NCBI GenBank assembly: GCA_009840305.1 | Contig: VXNY01000031.1 | Location: forward strand, 186,001 to 250,000 | Direction of reading: 5' to 3' | Source of the DNA: Gammaproteobacteria bacterium | GTDB lineage: Bacteria; Pseudomonadota; Gammaproteobacteria; Pseudomonadales; Azotimanducaceae | DNA length: 64,000 nucleotides | Part shown: positions 44,751 through 54,772 of the stretch, one piece after another | Layout: each line of letters begins with the position of its first letter | Numbering within the stretch: the first letter of the stretch is position 1 | The notes under the pieces: generated by a model | What the model saw: only the letters and a program-made list of their open reading frames with translations | Database searches by the model: none | Told to the model about the DNA's origin: nothing | Program-made: the position numbers and the translations under genes

Positions 44751-46562
44751 TCAGTCACTCGCAGGGTGTGCAACAATGGGTAATCGTGGATGACCCGTTC
44801 CACCTCCTTGAAATGACATTTCTTCAAGTAATACCGAAGGTGCGACGACGCCGAGAAAACCAGGGGTTCCGAACGCTCCACCTAATCCCCCTATCGATCC
44901 AGCCATCGCAGACATCAGCGTTGATGAAGAGAACGGCGTAGAAACGTTGTAAGCACGATTCGTGTCGGACACAGCGACGATATCTTTCACCTGACTATCA
45001 GAAAACGAAACAACAGACAGCGGGCGAATCGGTACTTCATTGCCCTCTAAATCTACTTTGTATGCGTGCATAGTGGGTAACAATGTAATACCTCCACCCA
45101 TTATCGATTGCATCAATCCCATAACGCCTTCCATGCCAGAGCTTAACGCTAAAGACCCGATATCACTAAATCTTTTGATTACGATACCAAAGTCATTACC
45201 GCTATCTTCGACGAGAACTAGTAATTCTTGCTTGAGTTCTTCTTCGGTCATGCTCTCGCTGGAGGAAATAAATATATTTCCTGGTAGCGGGGAACCCATT
45301 CGATTGCTGCCCGTACTCTTGTCAAAGTCTTTTGTGGGCGCGCGCGTGGTCAGCAACGTGAGTAGCCTACCATCCTCGATGAGTTCTGTGCGGCGCGCAG
45401 GCATACCTTCACTGTCGACTACATAACTCCCCATTAATGAGACACCATCGTGTTCTCGAATTGTGGGATCGTTGACAACGCTTAGAAATCTCGGGAAAAC
45501 TCGAGCGCCGATTTTGTCCATGAACGGATTTTGTAGCATTCCCATCATACCAAAACCGCTGGATTCTGAAACCGGTAGGGGGACAGCCCCAGCTCGTGTT
45601 CCAAGAACCTGCGAAAAGAACTCTGCAGTAGCCACATCCGTTATCAAAACAGGACCGGTGTAGGACCTCACATACTCAGCGCTCATGAGTGCGCGTACTG
45701 ATGCTACGAGTTCTTCGTGACGTTGTTTTAGAACCTCGACATCTTCATATAGCTCATCACAGTTTTGTGCGTAGGCTGTGAGGTTATCATTGACCATCGC
45801 ACCATCGTCTGCTTGAGCACTTGCTTGTGTCATTACCGTGCACAATGAAGACTCTAGCCGGTGAAAATTACCGTCAGAATCAACATAGGTTCGCCTATTG
45901 GTCGCATAACTAACAGTTGTGGACGTTTGTTGTAGTTCCGGGTGTCCTTTTAAAACAGCTGATAGTTCGTTAGCGAACGCCATCACTCTGTCAATGTCAA
46001 TCGACTCCAATTCACTTTTGGAAACGTACTCAAATGGCTCTTCCTCATTGAAGTCGTTCGCGCGTTCTGGATTTGGTTGTTGCTCAAGCGCGGTTTTCTT
46101 GGCTGCTAACGAACTTACCGCGCTTTTATATGCCTCGTCGGTATTCATCCAAATAACACGTCGTAACTCATCGTAAGAATCGGTCAGCGGAAAAGAGCCA
46201 CCTCCCATCAAGCCACTCAAAAGGCCACCGAACATGCCGCCGCCGCTTCCCTCAAAGTTGGTGTTGTCGAGTTCTCTATCACCTACCCGTACATTGACTG
46301 ACAAATTTCGACTCTTGGTGTTGTTTGAATTTGAAGACCCTCCGAGAATGGATTGCACAACAGTCATGTCTACCTCATCCACGGTATAGGACAAGAAGTA
46401 CGGTGGTGGTTCATCATCGATGCTCAACTCGGTTAACGAACGTTCCATTTCGTCCTTGAGGGCGCGAATCAACACCTCATCTGTGTCTTTAGGTGCCTGT
46501 CCTTGTAAACCTAGGGCTAAAGTAAGTACGACCAGCAGAAAGAGTTTTGGCTTGTGCTTCAT
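44751..46562 (-). CDS. Secreted TldE/PmbA-like protein (copy a)
   Basis: A 603-residue protein with a Sec signal peptide (LFLLVVLTLALGLQGQA). The TldE-like fold is recognised from SLMGSYVVDSEGMPARRTEL, STGSNRMGSPLPGNIFIS and LGVVAPSVLLEEMSF. HExxxH and the late Cys are absent (GPVLITDVATAEFFSQVLG). It differs from copy b by flexible Gly/Met/Phe-rich inserts (GGGMFGGLLSGLMGGG; GVMGLMQSIMGGG), which might contact hydrophobic peptides or membrane. It follows the TldD-like copy a by 18 bp and should form its partner subunit. Confidence 0.85.
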   Translation of the reverse strand: MKHKPKLFLLVVLTLALGLQGQAPKDTDEVLIRALKDEMERSLTELSIDDEPPPYFLSYTVDEVDMTVVQSILGGSSNSNNTKSRNLSVNVRVGDRELDNTNFEGSGGGMFGGLLSGLMGGGSFPLTDSYDELRRVIWMNTDEAYKSAVSSLAAKKTALEQQPNPERANDFNEEEPFEYVSKSELESIDIDRVMAFANELSAVLKGHPELQQTSTTVSYATNRRTYVDSDGNFHRLESSLCTVMTQASAQADDGAMVNDNLTAYAQNCDELYEDVEVLKQRHEELVASVRALMSAEYVRSYTGPVLITDVATAEFFSQVLGTRAGAVPLPVSESSGFGMMGMLQNPFMDKIGARVFPRFLSVVNDPTIREHDGVSLMGSYVVDSEGMPARRTELIEDGRLLTLLTTRAPTKDFDKSTGSNRMGSPLPGNIFISSSESMTEEELKQELLVLVEDSGNDFGIVIKRFSDIGSLALSSGMEGVMGLMQSIMGGGITLLPTMHAYKVDLEGNEVPIRPLSVVSFSDSQVKDIVAVSDTNRAYNVSTPFSSSTLMSAMAGSIGGLGGAFGTPGFLGVVAPSVLLEEMSFQGGGTGHPRLPIVAHPASD

Positions 46563-46580
46563 TTATCTATTTATCCGTTC

Positions 46581-48296
46581 TTAGTGAGTGTGAATGCTTC
46601 GGTCTGCGGGTGGTCGCACCGGGGAAGGCAGGATCGGCGGAATGTCCCTTGAGGTACCCGATTTTTGTACTTCTATTTGAGACACTAGTAGAGATGGCGC
46701 CACAGTTGATACTGGTACCCAACCAGACTCAGCACCACACATACCGTTGAAGACCGCATAATCGTCAGCACCCTGTTCCACTCGACTAAAGGTCGTCAAT
46801 GGAGTTCCGATTAAATTGGCTCCTCGTATGACTTCTTTCTTGCCATCAGGGAATAGCTTGTACACCAATACGGGCGTAACCTGAAACGCATTCGGCATGG
46901 AGACTCCAGTGTTTGTAAAGCCTCCTTGAATGTCGTGAAAAATCAACCCATAAGGCTTGTCTTCTTGGATGACTCGATCTATCAACATCTGCTCAAGCGT
47001 TTCATACGACACCGGGTTCTCCACTTCGACAAACATGTTCGACTGCCTAGCAATAGCTAAATTTCCAGTACTTTTCCGCCCATGCCCATTGGAAGTAGGA
47101 AAGCCTTCAAGAGGTCGACGAGACATTAGAAATCCTTTCAGCACCCCGCGGTCAACGATCACTACACGGCGTCCTTTGACACCCTGATTGTCAAATTTAT
47201 AACTCCCAATTAGAACGGTGTCGTCCCAATAATCAACAGTGGGATCAAAAACTACAGAAATAGACTCGGGGAGAATTTGAGTATTCACGGCCTTTAGGAA
47301 CGTTTGACCATCGTCATCGTCTTTCAGTCTGTGACCTTCTAGTCGATGGCCAAGTATTTCATGGAAAAACACTCCCGTTGCTCGCCCATACAAAATTGCA
47401 GGTCCAGTGTACGGTTCGGCCAGCGGAGCTTCACGCAAAGCTTTTAGATCCGCAATCAGCTGCTGTGCTTCGGTTACTATTTTTGTGTCTTGAAGAAGTG
47501 ATTCCTGTGTTGATCCTTCAAACGTTATTGATTTGCTGAGTACCATGCCATCATCCGCTTTCGTAGAGGCCGAAATTGCCAATCGAAAGTACGGGTGTGA
47601 AACCTTAATCCGAGTTCCTTCCGAATTCACAAACCAACGTGTTTCGACTTTGCCCGACAGAGTTGCGCTATTGCTTCGAATATGTTCAGCCTCCGAAAAA
47701 AACTGGGTATAGAGTCTAATTTTTCGTTTGAGTAACTCTTCGTCGATCACGAGTTCTTTCGTACCCTCCACGTAATTTTCCGTGGGAGTCTGAGAGAAAT
47801 CTCCTGATTTGTCATCTTTTTCGACCTGGGCTTGTAGTATGTTCTCAACGTTTGTAAACTGAGTAACGGCTTGCTTGAACTTTTTGTCGGTATGTATCCA
47901 GAGTACTGTTCTTAAGGCCTCAGGATCGTCGACAGGAATGACTAATGGAAGCACCATGTCGAATAAGGTTCCGAATCCAAACGGCATTCGCACCGGGTGT
48001 GTGTTGTCAACTAAATGGTCTCCCACCCGCAAATCGATGTCTAGGAGACGATTGACAGAATTTTCCGAGCCTGTAACTTGGCCGAATGCACCGCTAATAG
48101 AAAGAATCGCTTCCTCAGTGATTTCGTAGCTCAAAAAGTAAGGCGGATTGGTTTCTTCTTGCAGTGTTTGAAAAGATCGATCAAGTTCCATCGCCATCGT
48201 ATCTAGCACCAAATCTTTAGCGTGTAAGGTGCTGCTAGCTAGAAGCAACATGGAACAAATAGCAAAAATTAGTTTGCGTTGGTACAGAATCTTCAC
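46581..48296 (-). CDS. Secreted TldD-like zinc protease (copy a)
   Basis: A 571-residue protein, first gene of the four-gene operon. A signal peptide (LIFAICSMLLLASSTLHA) precedes the TldD fold. VFFHEILGHRLEGHR gives His312, Glu313 and His317, and NGMCGAESGWVPV gives Cys520. All catalytic elements of TldD are present. The start is GTG at 48296. TldD/TldE complexes remove leaders or degrade unfolded peptides (for example in microcin B17 maturation); here the export signal moves that activity to the periplasm. It is divergent from the acetoacetyl-CoA synthetase gene. Confidence 0.88.
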   Translation of the reverse strand: MKILYQRKLIFAICSMLLLASSTLHAKDLVLDTMAMELDRSFQTLQEETNPPYFLSYEITEEAILSISGAFGQVTGSENSVNRLLDIDLRVGDHLVDNTHPVRMPFGFGTLFDMVLPLVIPVDDPEALRTVLWIHTDKKFKQAVTQFTNVENILQAQVEKDDKSGDFSQTPTENYVEGTKELVIDEELLKRKIRLYTQFFSEAEHIRSNSATLSGKVETRWFVNSEGTRIKVSHPYFRLAISASTKADDGMVLSKSITFEGSTQESLLQDTKIVTEAQQLIADLKALREAPLAEPYTGPAILYGRATGVFFHEILGHRLEGHRLKDDDDGQTFLKAVNTQILPESISVVFDPTVDYWDDTVLIGSYKFDNQGVKGRRVVIVDRGVLKGFLMSRRPLEGFPTSNGHGRKSTGNLAIARQSNMFVEVENPVSYETLEQMLIDRVIQEDKPYGLIFHDIQGGFTNTGVSMPNAFQVTPVLVYKLFPDGKKEVIRGANLIGTPLTTFSRVEQGADDYAVFNGMCGAESGWVPVSTVAPSLLVSQIEVQKSGTSRDIPPILPSPVRPPADRSIHTH

Positions 48297-48524
48297 TGAG
48301 TAAATTAATCCCTAAGTTAGTGTGAACTAAACAATTCTACTAAAAACTAGTTTCAACACAAATGAACAAACCCCACGCTTAGAGCACAAACGTTGTACTG
48401 GGTTTTCTTTCAATATTTAAGCTGTTCAGTAGTATTACAATTCGAACATATTCACCTCAGATAAGTGATCTTGGTCAACATACTTTCTATGAAAGTGCGA
48501 TTGGCCGTATTCGATTTAGACCAA

Positions 48525-50444
48525 ATGCCGACGAACGAACTTTGGCACCCCACAGAAGAATTGATAAACGCTTGCAATCTCACGCGATTTGCGAAGTCAA
48601 TTGGGTTCGAACCTCCGAACTATTCTCAACTCCACGATTGGTCAATCAACAACAAAGATGAGTTTTGGTGCGAAATGTGGAAGTTTGCCAATGTCTTGGG
48701 CAACAAAGGGGAACTAGTGTTAGAAAATGAAGAGACTTTTTTAAAGAGTACCTGGTTTCCAAATGCTCGATTAAACTTTACGGAAAATTTACTACGCCGT
48801 ACCGACGATGATATTGCGATTGTGTCAGTGACCGAGTTGGGCGTGAAAACGGAGGTGACCTTCTCTGATCTGCATCGGAAAGTGGCGCAATTTGCTAGCG
48901 CGCTTAACGAGCTAGGCATCGAGCCGGGAGATCGCGTCGTTGCATACCTCCCGAATGTTGCGGAAACCGTCATTGCTATGCTTAGCACCGCAAGTATCGG
49001 CGCAGTTTGGTCCTCGTGTTCACCCGATTTTGGCTTTCAAGGTGCATTTGATCGCTTCAGTCAGATCTCACCTAAAGTACTGCTTGCCTGCGACGGCTAT
49101 ACCTACAACGGTAAACCGTTCGATGTAAGCCAAAATGTACGATTATTGGAGCAGCACATTGAAAGTATAGAACGAGTCATCCGTCTCAATTTCTTGTCGC
49201 ACCAGGTCGACGATTTCGATTCTATCTTTCAAGGCGATGAGTACGCTCGGGACTATCAATGGTTCCCGTTCAATCAACCTTTGTACGTAATGTACTCTTC
49301 CGGCACTACTGGAAAGCCGAAGTGTATCGTTCATGGGGCAGGAGGGACACTGATTCAACACCTCAAGGAACATCAATTACACGTCAATCTAAGAGATCGT
49401 TCAAGAATTTTCTTCTACTCTACCTGTGGTTGGATGATGTGGAATTGGCTGGTTTCAGCTCTCGCAAGCGGAAGCACAATTGTGTTATATGAAGGCTCCG
49501 CGTTTTGGCCAAATCCAAACACTCTAATCCAATTGATTGAAAATGAGAAGATAAACGTGTTTGGAGCAGGTGCGAAGTATTACTCAGCACTGCAAAAAGC
49601 AAACGTAAGACCGAAGATAGAATGGGATTTATCCAGTCTAGAATCGATGCAATCCACTGGGTCGCCGCTTGCGCCCGAGTCGTTTGACTATGTCTATGGG
49701 GATATCAAAGACGATGTCCAGATGGCTTCAATTTCTGGTGGTACTGACCTAATTTCTTGTTTCGCTTTGGGAGTGCCATGGTTACCCGTGCATCGCGGAG
49801 AACTCCAAGGACCAGGACTCGGAATGGCAGTGGACGTGTTTGATGAGCTGGGAAACTCAATTCGCTCCGCGCGCGGCGAACTGGTTTGTACGCAAACTTT
49901 TCCGAGCAAGCCAATTGGTTTTTGGAACGACCCTGAAAACAACAAATATCGCTCAGCATACTTCGAAACATTTCCAAACGTCTGGGCACATGGCGATTTC
50001 GCGGAAATCGTCGAGACAACCGGCGGTCTAGTCATTCATGGTAGAAGCGATGCGGTGTTAAATCCTGGGGGTGTGCGCATTGGTACTGCCGAAATCTATC
50101 GTGAGGTTGAAGCGATGCAGGAGATTTCTGAAGCCCTGTGCATAGGTCAGAACTGGTACGACGATGTGCGCGTAATTCTTTTTGTCGTATTAGCTCCAAA
50201 AATTAAACTTGGGGAAGATCTAAGCGCGAAAATCAAACAACGACTGCGCGCAAATGCATCGCCACGCCATGTTCCAGCAAAGATCATCGCAGTGCCGGAA
50301 ATTCCTCGAACGCGATCTGGAAAAATTGCTGAGCTCGCGGTTCGAGACTTAATTCATGGACAAGACGTTCTCAACAAGTCCGCATTGGCAAATCCCGAGT
50401 GCTTATCTGTGTTCGAGAACATTCCTGAATTATCGACCGACTAA
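48525..50444 (+). CDS. Acetoacetyl-CoA synthetase
   Basis: A 639-residue adenylate-forming enzyme that activates acetoacetate with ATP and CoA. The ATG at 48525 (MPTNELWHPTEEL) fits the family, which begins a few residues before LW-P; in-frame starts at 48489 and 48465 are possible. Motifs: WFPNARLNFTENLLRR, typical of this family; YVMYSSGTTGKPKCIVHG, the AMP-binding loop; STGSPLAPESFDYVY; HGRSDAVLNPGGVRIG and the C-terminal PRTRSGKIAELAV with the catalytic Lys. It feeds ketone bodies, or intermediates from PHB turnover, into acetyl-CoA. It is convergent with ilvA. Confidence 0.9.
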   Translation: MPTNELWHPTEELINACNLTRFAKSIGFEPPNYSQLHDWSINNKDEFWCEMWKFANVLGNKGELVLENEETFLKSTWFPNARLNFTENLLRRTDDDIAIVSVTELGVKTEVTFSDLHRKVAQFASALNELGIEPGDRVVAYLPNVAETVIAMLSTASIGAVWSSCSPDFGFQGAFDRFSQISPKVLLACDGYTYNGKPFDVSQNVRLLEQHIESIERVIRLNFLSHQVDDFDSIFQGDEYARDYQWFPFNQPLYVMYSSGTTGKPKCIVHGAGGTLIQHLKEHQLHVNLRDRSRIFFYSTCGWMMWNWLVSALASGSTIVLYEGSAFWPNPNTLIQLIENEKINVFGAGAKYYSALQKANVRPKIEWDLSSLESMQSTGSPLAPESFDYVYGDIKDDVQMASISGGTDLISCFALGVPWLPVHRGELQGPGLGMAVDVFDELGNSIRSARGELVCTQTFPSKPIGFWNDPENNKYRSAYFETFPNVWAHGDFAEIVETTGGLVIHGRSDAVLNPGGVRIGTAEIYREVEAMQEISEALCIGQNWYDDVRVILFVVLAPKIKLGEDLSAKIKQRLRANASPRHVPAKIIAVPEIPRTRSGKIAELAVRDLIHGQDVLNKSALANPECLSVFENIPELSTD

Positions 50445-50473
50445 GAATTGCGAGAAATCAGACGAAAGCCACT

Positions 50474-51688
50474 TCAATTGACCAAGACGTCTACTTCATA
50501 ACCCTCGGCGCGTAGTTGTTCAACGACATGATCAGCTTGTTCCTCACCACATAAATGAATCAGAACATCAATCGGTTGTGCACCTAGAGTACTCGTATGT
50601 AACTTCCTTTGATGTGTGATATCAACGATGTTGCTATCTAGTTTTCCTAAGTGTTGCGTAAGTTTAGCGAGAGATCCTGGAACATCGGCAACCAGTGCAC
50701 GTAATCGAATTAAGCGTTTGGATCGAACTAGCCCTCGCTCAATGACGTTTGCGAGAACCATCATTTCGATATTTCCTCCAGTAACCAAGAGCGCGGTCCT
50801 TCCTTTTGTGAGATGCGCGTGTCGGAACAAAGCCGCGAGTGGCGCGGCACCCGCGCCTTCAACTACCGTTTTCTTCACCTCAAGCAGCGTGAAGATCGCA
50901 CGTTCGATTTCTTCCTCGGATACTTCAACGATGTCGTCAAGAAGTTCTTTCATCATCGGTCCAGTAATTTCTCCCGGACGTTTAACAGCCATTCCTTCCG
51001 CAATCGTCATCGCGGTGCGCTTCTCTGTTGGTGGAAGATCGTAGAACATGGCATACGCGGTATTAAAAGTATCCACCTGCACTCCTAAAACGCGCACATC
51101 TGGTTTGATCTGTTTTACAGCCGAGACGACACCACATATTAGTCCCCCTCCTCCGATCGGCACAATGACTGTTCCAATACATGGGTCTTGTTCTAGAATC
51201 TCAATGCCTAAGGTACCTTGACCCGCGATCACGTCTAAATCGTCAAATGGATGAACTAGAGTACGTCCGGTAGAGGCTGCGAGTTCTCGTGCAAATTGCA
51301 TCGATTCGTCAAATCGGTCACCGACTAAGTCAACTTCGGCACCGAGTACTTTGGTATTTTCTACTTTATTGTTCGGAGTGTATTTGGGCATCACGATTCG
51401 TATCGGTATGTGCAGCAAACCGGCATGGCGCGCGATGCCCTGTGCGTGATTCCCTGCCGATGCCGCAACAACCCCGCGGGTTCTTTCCTCTTTGGACAAG
51501 AGAAGCAATTTGTTTACAGCACCGCGTTCTTTAAATGCCGCGGTATATTGCTGATTTTCGTACTTAAGAGTGAGGTCCACGCCTGTAAGTTTGGAAAGCG
51601 TCTCTGATCGTAGTAACGGCGTGTATAGGACATGATCACGAATTCGCTCATGTGCTTCTTGAATTTGTTGTAACGGGATCGCCGGCAC
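50474..51688 (-). CDS. ilvA: Threonine ammonia-lyase
   Basis: A 404-residue PLP enzyme converting threonine to 2-oxobutyrate. YTAAFKERGAVNKLL carries the PLP Lys, VVAASAGNHAQGIA the Asn loop and VPIGGGGLICGV the phosphate-binding glycines. A single C-terminal ACT domain (LRALVADVPGSLAKLTQHL) places it in the one-ACT subgroup, shorter than E. coli IlvA, which has two. It may act in isoleucine synthesis or threonine catabolism. The start is GTG. It lies 15 bp downstream of the ABC exporter operon and may be co-transcribed. Confidence 0.9.
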   Translation of the reverse strand: MPAIPLQQIQEAHERIRDHVLYTPLLRSETLSKLTGVDLTLKYENQQYTAAFKERGAVNKLLLLSKEERTRGVVAASAGNHAQGIARHAGLLHIPIRIVMPKYTPNNKVENTKVLGAEVDLVGDRFDESMQFARELAASTGRTLVHPFDDLDVIAGQGTLGIEILEQDPCIGTVIVPIGGGGLICGVVSAVKQIKPDVRVLGVQVDTFNTAYAMFYDLPPTEKRTAMTIAEGMAVKRPGEITGPMMKELLDDIVEVSEEEIERAIFTLLEVKKTVVEGAGAAPLAALFRHAHLTKGRTALLVTGGNIEMMVLANVIERGLVRSKRLIRLRALVADVPGSLAKLTQHLGKLDSNIVDITHQRKLHTSTLGAQPIDVLIHLCGEEQADHVVEQLRAEGYEVDVLVN

Positions 51689-51703
51689 GGTTAGTTTTGG
51701 CTC

Positions 51704-52867
51704 TCATTCGCCTCGTAAAGCACTGGTTACCGGCAACAACGCTGCCCGAATTGCAGGAAAGAAGCCTCCGATCATACCAAGTCCTACGCTGACGATTATG
51801 CCAAGCGCAATCAAAAATGGGGAAACATTGAAATCAAACACTATTTGAGAAAAAGCGGTCCCATCTAATGTAGAAACAGTAAAACCGTTGAACGCTAAAT
51901 ATGCTATCAGGGCTCCTAGGAATCCGCCCAAGGTTGCCAAGATTAGCGATTCGACAAGGACCGAAACCACGACTGGGAATCCTCCGAAACCAATTGCACG
52001 AAGTGTAGCAATCTCATAGGTACGCGATGCCACCGCCGTATACATCGTGTTTAATGCGGCAAAAACTGCACCGATACTCATGATGATTCCAACTATCAAA
52101 GCGAAGGTCTTGATGAGTCCTGTATTGTCCTGTGAACTCTTTTCAAACCAGTCTTGTTCTGAGTAAAGATCGACCTGGAGACGAGAATCATCTTCTATGC
52201 TTTCAGATAGACTCTCGAACACGTACGCGCTGGTCAGCCGTAATCGAATAGAAGTAATTCCACCTTCATATCGAAATGCAGATTGCACGTTTGATAAATC
52301 CCCCCAAATTTCAGATTCAATGGAACTACCATCTGCTTCAAACGTTCCGACCACGGTCCAAGTAAACTCCCTCAATGCCACTATGTCGCCCAAGTTCAAT
52401 CCGATAAATTCCTCTTGAGCTTTAGTTCCCACGATGATCTCATTCTTCCCGGGTTCAGTACGGCGTCCCTCAATCAGTTCTAACTCAGGCCGAATGTTGT
52501 ATGAGTCCTCAGACACACCTCGTACTACCACATTCGCAGAGGTGTTAGTGGCTTTTTTCGGAATGTCCGCAATAACAAAGAGCTCTGCCGCAGCGAGTTG
52601 TACACCTGCTAGTGTGGAAATAATATTTGCTTCATCTAGGCTCAGATTACTAGATAGTTCGCCTGTCGCACCACCTCGTACGACGACCGCTCGACTAGAA
52701 TCAGTTGAGCTAGTAAATACGGATGTTAACCCAGTCGCCATCGATAGCAACGCGACTAAGACCGCTACAACTCCGCCAATTCCAACTACAATCACAAGAG
52801 ATGAGCTCCACCTTGAAGGGATGTTCAAGATGTTCATGCGAGTAACTGCAAATATTTGGGTTAACAC
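51704..52867 (-). CDS. ABC exporter permease (FtsX-like), second of pair
   Basis: A 387-residue permease: an N-terminal helix (SSLVIVVGIGGVVAVLVALLSM), a periplasmic domain (about 45-260), then three helices with the segment TYEIATLRAIGFGGFPVVVSVLVES, typical of MacB/LolC permeases, and a C-terminal RAALLPVTSALRGE. It is probably a heterodimer with the permease at 52901-54049, powered by the ATPase at 54046. The substrate is unknown. The start is GTG; an ATG 10 codons later is possible. Confidence 0.88.
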   Translation of the reverse strand: MLTQIFAVTRMNILNIPSRWSSSLVIVVGIGGVVAVLVALLSMATGLTSVFTSSTDSSRAVVVRGGATGELSSNLSLDEANIISTLAGVQLAAAELFVIADIPKKATNTSANVVVRGVSEDSYNIRPELELIEGRRTEPGKNEIIVGTKAQEEFIGLNLGDIVALREFTWTVVGTFEADGSSIESEIWGDLSNVQSAFRYEGGITSIRLRLTSAYVFESLSESIEDDSRLQVDLYSEQDWFEKSSQDNTGLIKTFALIVGIIMSIGAVFAALNTMYTAVASRTYEIATLRAIGFGGFPVVVSVLVESLILATLGGFLGALIAYLAFNGFTVSTLDGTAFSQIVFDFNVSPFLIALGIIVSVGLGMIGGFFPAIRAALLPVTSALRGE

Positions 52868-52900
52868 GGTAGACGCGAACCTCTAAGCATTTGTAGTTGG

Positions 52901-54049
52901 TTACCTTGTGTGTAGAGCATTTACGATAACCAATCGACTAGCACTAATCGCAGGTACAAGACCGATTACAAGACCCAAACCAACGGCAATAAATGCTCCC
53001 CAAATCAGCGTTGGTCCGGTAACTGTTAGCACAAATCCCGACGGGAGAAAGGGTCCGATACCATGAAGCGCAAGAGTCGCAAACCCAATACCAACCGCAG
53101 CGCTCGTCGTACAAAATAACAAACTCTCAATAAGCATAAAACGAGCAACTTTGGCGTTGGAAAACCCTAGTGTCTTTAAGACTGCTAAATCGGGAATGCG
53201 TTGACGATAGCTATGAATCATCGTGTTAGCGGTTAACAACAACATCGTAAAAAATACAGCACCGATGATTCCGTTCATCATCAAGCTAATGTCACCCATC
53301 TGTGCAAAAAAATCCCTAAACGCCTGTGACTCAGTCATTGTCTTGGTAGCGTCAGATGTATTCTCAAATTTCGAATCGATGATTTGGGCAATTTCAGCAG
53401 ACTGTTCTGGATCGTCTATAGTAAATGTGTACCATCCGACATCGGAAACCCCAGCTGCTTCTTTCAGGTACTCAAAGTGGAACAAGAACGGTAGAAAATC
53501 TGCTTCTGACTCATTTTTTGAACGATAAGTCCCAACAAGATCAAATGTCCACGGTTCGCCGTTCGAGGTGGGGAAAATTGGGCTCGTCACCGGAACTTTT
53601 TGACCGACTTCTAAGTCATACCTTTCCATGATAGCTTCGGGCGCAACTGCTGCAGTCCGTAGTTCGACAAAAGCGCTGAGGTGTTCTGACGAGATGAGGT
53701 AGTCGTCGTAGACTTCAAAATAAGTAGTCGGGTCCACCGCAAACGTCATCGCACTGTCATCTCCTTCTTTAAAGGCACCGCCAAACCAAGACGCATGCGT
53801 TACATCAAGTACGCCGTCCACAGATGCAATTTCTTCACCGTAGCGATGAGGTAGAAGAAAAATGATCGCATACTTTGAGGAAGTTTGCATACGAACATCG
53901 CTTACATCTGCTACAACTCCGCTGAACAATACTGCCACAGACCGTAGGAGGATAAAGAGTAAAAACGCTGTTGTCAGAGACAACATACTTAGTGTGACCA
54001 ACAGTTTTCGCCGAAACATGCTCTTTAATAAAAAACCGAAAGTAGTCAT
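52901..54049 (-). CDS. ABC exporter permease (FtsX-like), first of pair
   Basis: A 382-residue permease of the same fold as its neighbour: an N-terminal helix (LVTLSMLSLTTAFLLFILL), a periplasmic domain, then three helices with RIPDLAVLKTLGFSNAKVARF. The C-terminus ends SRLVIVNALHTR. It overlaps the ATPase stop by 4 bp (ATGA). Two different permeases in one exporter resemble LolC/LolE-type heterodimers. Confidence 0.88.
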   Translation of the reverse strand: MTTFGFLLKSMFRRKLLVTLSMLSLTTAFLLFILLRSVAVLFSGVVADVSDVRMQTSSKYAIIFLLPHRYGEEIASVDGVLDVTHASWFGGAFKEGDDSAMTFAVDPTTYFEVYDDYLISSEHLSAFVELRTAAVAPEAIMERYDLEVGQKVPVTSPIFPTSNGEPWTFDLVGTYRSKNESEADFLPFLFHFEYLKEAAGVSDVGWYTFTIDDPEQSAEIAQIIDSKFENTSDATKTMTESQAFRDFFAQMGDISLMMNGIIGAVFFTMLLLTANTMIHSYRQRIPDLAVLKTLGFSNAKVARFMLIESLLFCTTSAAVGIGFATLALHGIGPFLPSGFVLTVTGPTLIWGAFIAVGLGLVIGLVPAISASRLVIVNALHTR

Positions 54050-54756
54050 ACCTCAACCTCTGCTTCTATGTCAGGTTGAAGTAGACGACTAACCAACTTA
54101 CCTTTGTCCAACAGCATTGTTCTTTTCGCGAATTCGGCCGCTTTGGGATCATGAGTAACCATGATGATGGTTTTGTCATGGTCCTGATTCAATATTTGAA
54201 GTAACCGCAGTATTTCTATAGCGGTGGTTCGATCCAAATCACCGGTAGGTTCATCACACACGAGTATCTTTGGATCCGCGACGATTGCTCGTGCGATAGC
54301 CACACGTTGTTGTTGCCCTCCAGACAAACGAGCAGGAGTATGTCTCGCACGATCACTCAAACCCACGATATCAAGTGCGAGCTCGGCGTTCTTCCTGCGT
54401 TGTCTCCTACCGAGTTTCGTCAAGAGTAATGGAAGTTCGACGTTTTGTCTTGCCGATAGTACAGGAAGCAAGTTATAAAACTGAAATACGAACCCGATAC
54501 TTTCCGAACGCCAACGCGCAAGTTTGCCAGAGGAAAGACTACTTAATTCTAAGTCGTTAACTGTAACCACTCCGCTAGTAGGCCGATCCAAGCCGCCAAT
54601 TAGATTGAGCATGGTTGTCTTGCCGCTACCGGACGGTCCCATTAGTGCAACGAAATCTCGGGAGTTAACTCTGAACGAGATGTCGTTAAGTACTTCGACG
54701 CGATCTCGCCCCTTTTTGTACGACTTCCACACACTCTCTAAATTTACCAAGGCCAT
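54046..54756 (-). CDS. ABC transporter ATP-binding protein
   Basis: A 236-residue LolD/MacB-type ATPase. GPSGSGKTTMLNLIGG is Walker A, SIGFVFQFYNLLPVL the Q-loop, [15 protein letters not shown] the signature, ILVCDEPTGDLD Walker B and IIMVTHDPKAAE the H-loop. It sits between the adaptor and the two permeases in one operon. Confidence 0.94.
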   Translation of the reverse strand: MALVNLESVWKSYKKGRDRVEVLNDISFRVNSRDFVALMGPSGSGKTTMLNLIGGLDRPTSGVVTVNDLELSSLSSGKLARWRSESIGFVFQFYNLLPVLSARQNVELPLLLTKLGRRQRRKNAELALDIVGLSDRARHTPARLSGGQQQRVAIARAIVADPKILVCDEPTGDLDRTTAIEILRLLQILNQDHDKTIIMVTHDPKAAEFAKRTMLLDKGKLVSRLLQPDIEAEVEV

Positions 54757-54772
54757 TTAACTTTGCTCCAAA

